Source: Candidatus Poribacteria bacterium
GTDB taxonomy: Bacteria; Poribacteria; WGA-4E; PCPOR2b
NCBI GenBank assembly: GCA_027296925.1
Contig: JAPUIP010000729.1
Span: 1-5,557, forward strand
Reading direction: 5' to 3'
DNA length: 5,557 bases
This document shows positions 4,642 through 5,557 of the stretch, piece after piece. The notes beneath the pieces are model-generated. The model was not told the origin of the DNA, ran no database searches, and saw only the letters and a program-made list of their open reading frames with translations. Every line of letters begins with the position of its first letter. The stretch's first letter is position 1. A program made the position numbers and the translations under genes.

Positions 4642-5557
4642 ATGCAACCAACAAAGATTGAACGTATAGAAAGTATTCTCTGGAACCGGTGGCTGCTGAT
4701 CAAGATCCACTGTGAAGACGGCACCGTCGGCATCGGCGAGGGCGGCGTCCACGGCTGGCAGCGGCCGACCAAGACAATGGTGGATACCATGTCACCGTTC
4801 CTGATTGGGAAGGACCCATCCCGCATCGAGCACCACTACCAGTGGCTGTACCGCTCATCCCACTTCATGGGGTCGGTCATTCAAGGCGCGTTGTCGGCCT
4901 TCGACATCGCTCTCTGGGACATCAAAGGCAAGCGACTTGGCGTACCGATCTACGACCTGATGGGCGGCATGACCCGGGAGCGGGTCCGTTGCTATATGCA
5001 CGTCGGTGGCAAGATACTGGATGACCTGGTCGCGGACGCCGTGAAGAAGATGAACCAGGGCTTCACCGCCCTCCGGTTCTCGCCGTTTCCGTCCGACTTC
5101 CACCTCCACAAGTCGTATTCAGAATGGGCAGACGAGGCGGTTCGCCGTGTCGGTGCAGTTCGGGAGGCGGTTGGCAATTCGGTTGACCTCTGCGTCGAGA
5201 TCCATCGGCAGATGAATCCGGCGGAGTCGATCTGGCTCGGTCGCCGGCTGGAGCAGTTCAGCCCGTACTTCTACGAAGACCCCATGCTTCCGGACAGTCC
5301 GGCGATTATGGGGGATGTGCAGGAGCAGTGTAGCCTGCCGATTGCGACCGGTGAGCGGTTCACGACGATTTTCGAATTCCAGCAACTGCTCGAGGCAAAG
5401 GCAACGTCGTACGTCCGGCCCGACCTGTGTCTCTGCGGCGGCCTGTCGGGCTGCAAAAAGGTCGCGGCGATGGCGGAGGCGCATCACATCAAAGTGATTC
5501 CCCACAACCCGCTGAGTCCCGTAAGCACGGCGGCGTGCATCCAGTTGGATGCGTCGA
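4642..5557 (+). CDS. Mandelate racemase/enolase superfamily dehydratase, galactonate dehydratase-like (3' truncated)
   Basis: The first 305 residues are visible; family members have about 380-400, so roughly a quarter is missing. The N-terminal capping domain (WLLIKIHCEDGTVGIGEG) leads to ALSAFDIALWDIKGKRLGVP (83-102) and LMGG, then the barrel. Metal ligands are Glu186 (VEIH), Glu212 (YEDP) and Glu238 (ATGER), spaced 26 and 26 as in mandelate racemase and galactonate dehydratase. His188, two residues after the first ligand, and His288 in HNPLSPV fit the galactonate dehydratase acid/base pattern. Asp261 (RPD) lies 27 residues before His288, as in the racemase dyad. The lysine pair of mandelate racemase is absent (Arg145 region). 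The likely reaction is dehydration of an aldonate or uronate to a 2-keto-3-deoxy acid in the cytoplasm. The first ligand is Glu rather than the usual Asp. AAGGAG (4626-4631) precedes the ATG by ten bases; an ATG at 4634 is out of frame. Third-position GC is higher than in neighbouring genes. Confidence 0.87.
   Translation, partial: MQPTKIERIESILWNRWLLIKIHCEDGTVGIGEGGVHGWQRPTKTMVDTMSPFLIGKDPSRIEHHYQWLYRSSHFMGSVIQGALSAFDIALWDIKGKRLGVPIYDLMGGMTRERVRCYMHVGGKILDDLVADAVKKMNQGFTALRFSPFPSDFHLHKSYSEWADEAVRRVGAVREAVGNSVDLCVEIHRQMNPAESIWLGRRLEQFSPYFYEDPMLPDSPAIMGDVQEQCSLPIATGERFTTIFEFQQLLEAKATSYVRPDLCLCGGLSGCKKVAAMAEAHHIKVIPHNPLSPVSTAACIQLDAS

Noticed and set aside
4634..4669. Short upstream open frame beginning at the ATG at 4634 and overlapping the start of the last gene
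   Set aside because: It would encode only about 11 residues and sits two bases from the AAGGAG box, too close for efficient initiation; the ATG at 4642 is better spaced and starts the family N-terminus.

Overview
The window carries five apparently intact or near-intact metabolic genes plus the tail of an unrelated membrane protein. Gene content suggests an uncultivated, metabolically versatile heterotroph. Clusters of phytanoyl-CoA-dioxygenase-like proteins, mannonate-dehydratase-like proteins, enolase-superfamily dehydratases and Gfo/SDR/2-hydroxyacid-type oxidoreductases are typical of Candidatus Poribacteria and also of Latescibacterota and some Planctomycetes. That placement is an inference from gene content only; no rRNA or marker gene is present.

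Layout: (1) 2-343 (+) is the C-terminal end of a BatB-type von Willebrand factor A membrane protein. (2) 417-1412 (-) is a complete UxuA/mannonate-dehydratase-family enzyme, convergent with the first gene. (3) 1413-1610 is a divergent promoter region, with a good sigma-70-type promoter for the minus-strand gene and a plausible one for the plus-strand genes. (4) 1611-2408 (+) is a PhyH-family Fe(II)/2-oxoglutarate dioxygenase. (5) 2409-2738 is a gene-free spacer full of inverted repeats. (6) 2739-3686 (+) is a D-isomer 2-hydroxyacid dehydrogenase, followed after 24 bp by (7) 3711-4562 (+), an NAD-dependent epimerase/dehydratase of the extended SDR type. (8) 4563-4641 is a short spacer with a perfect 10-bp inverted repeat. 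(9) 4642 to the window end (+) is a galactonate-dehydratase-like member of the mandelate racemase/enolase superfamily, cut off by the window edge.

How they may work together: two structurally unrelated sugar-acid dehydratases (a UxuA barrel and an enolase-superfamily barrel), two NAD-linked oxidoreductases and one oxygenase form a plausible catabolic locus for a hexuronate or aldonate-like sugar acid, perhaps a modified one that the dioxygenase first trims. The substrate cannot be read from the sequence. Catalytic residues are intact in all five enzymes, so these look like working genes. The individual families are known. The least explained parts are the intergenic inverted repeats, in which one GGAACGA/TCGTTCC core recurs upstream of two of the genes, and a Glu in place of the usual first Asp metal ligand in the last enzyme. 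I found no evidence for a wholly new kind of system, and no RNA genes, CRISPR arrays or transposase genes.
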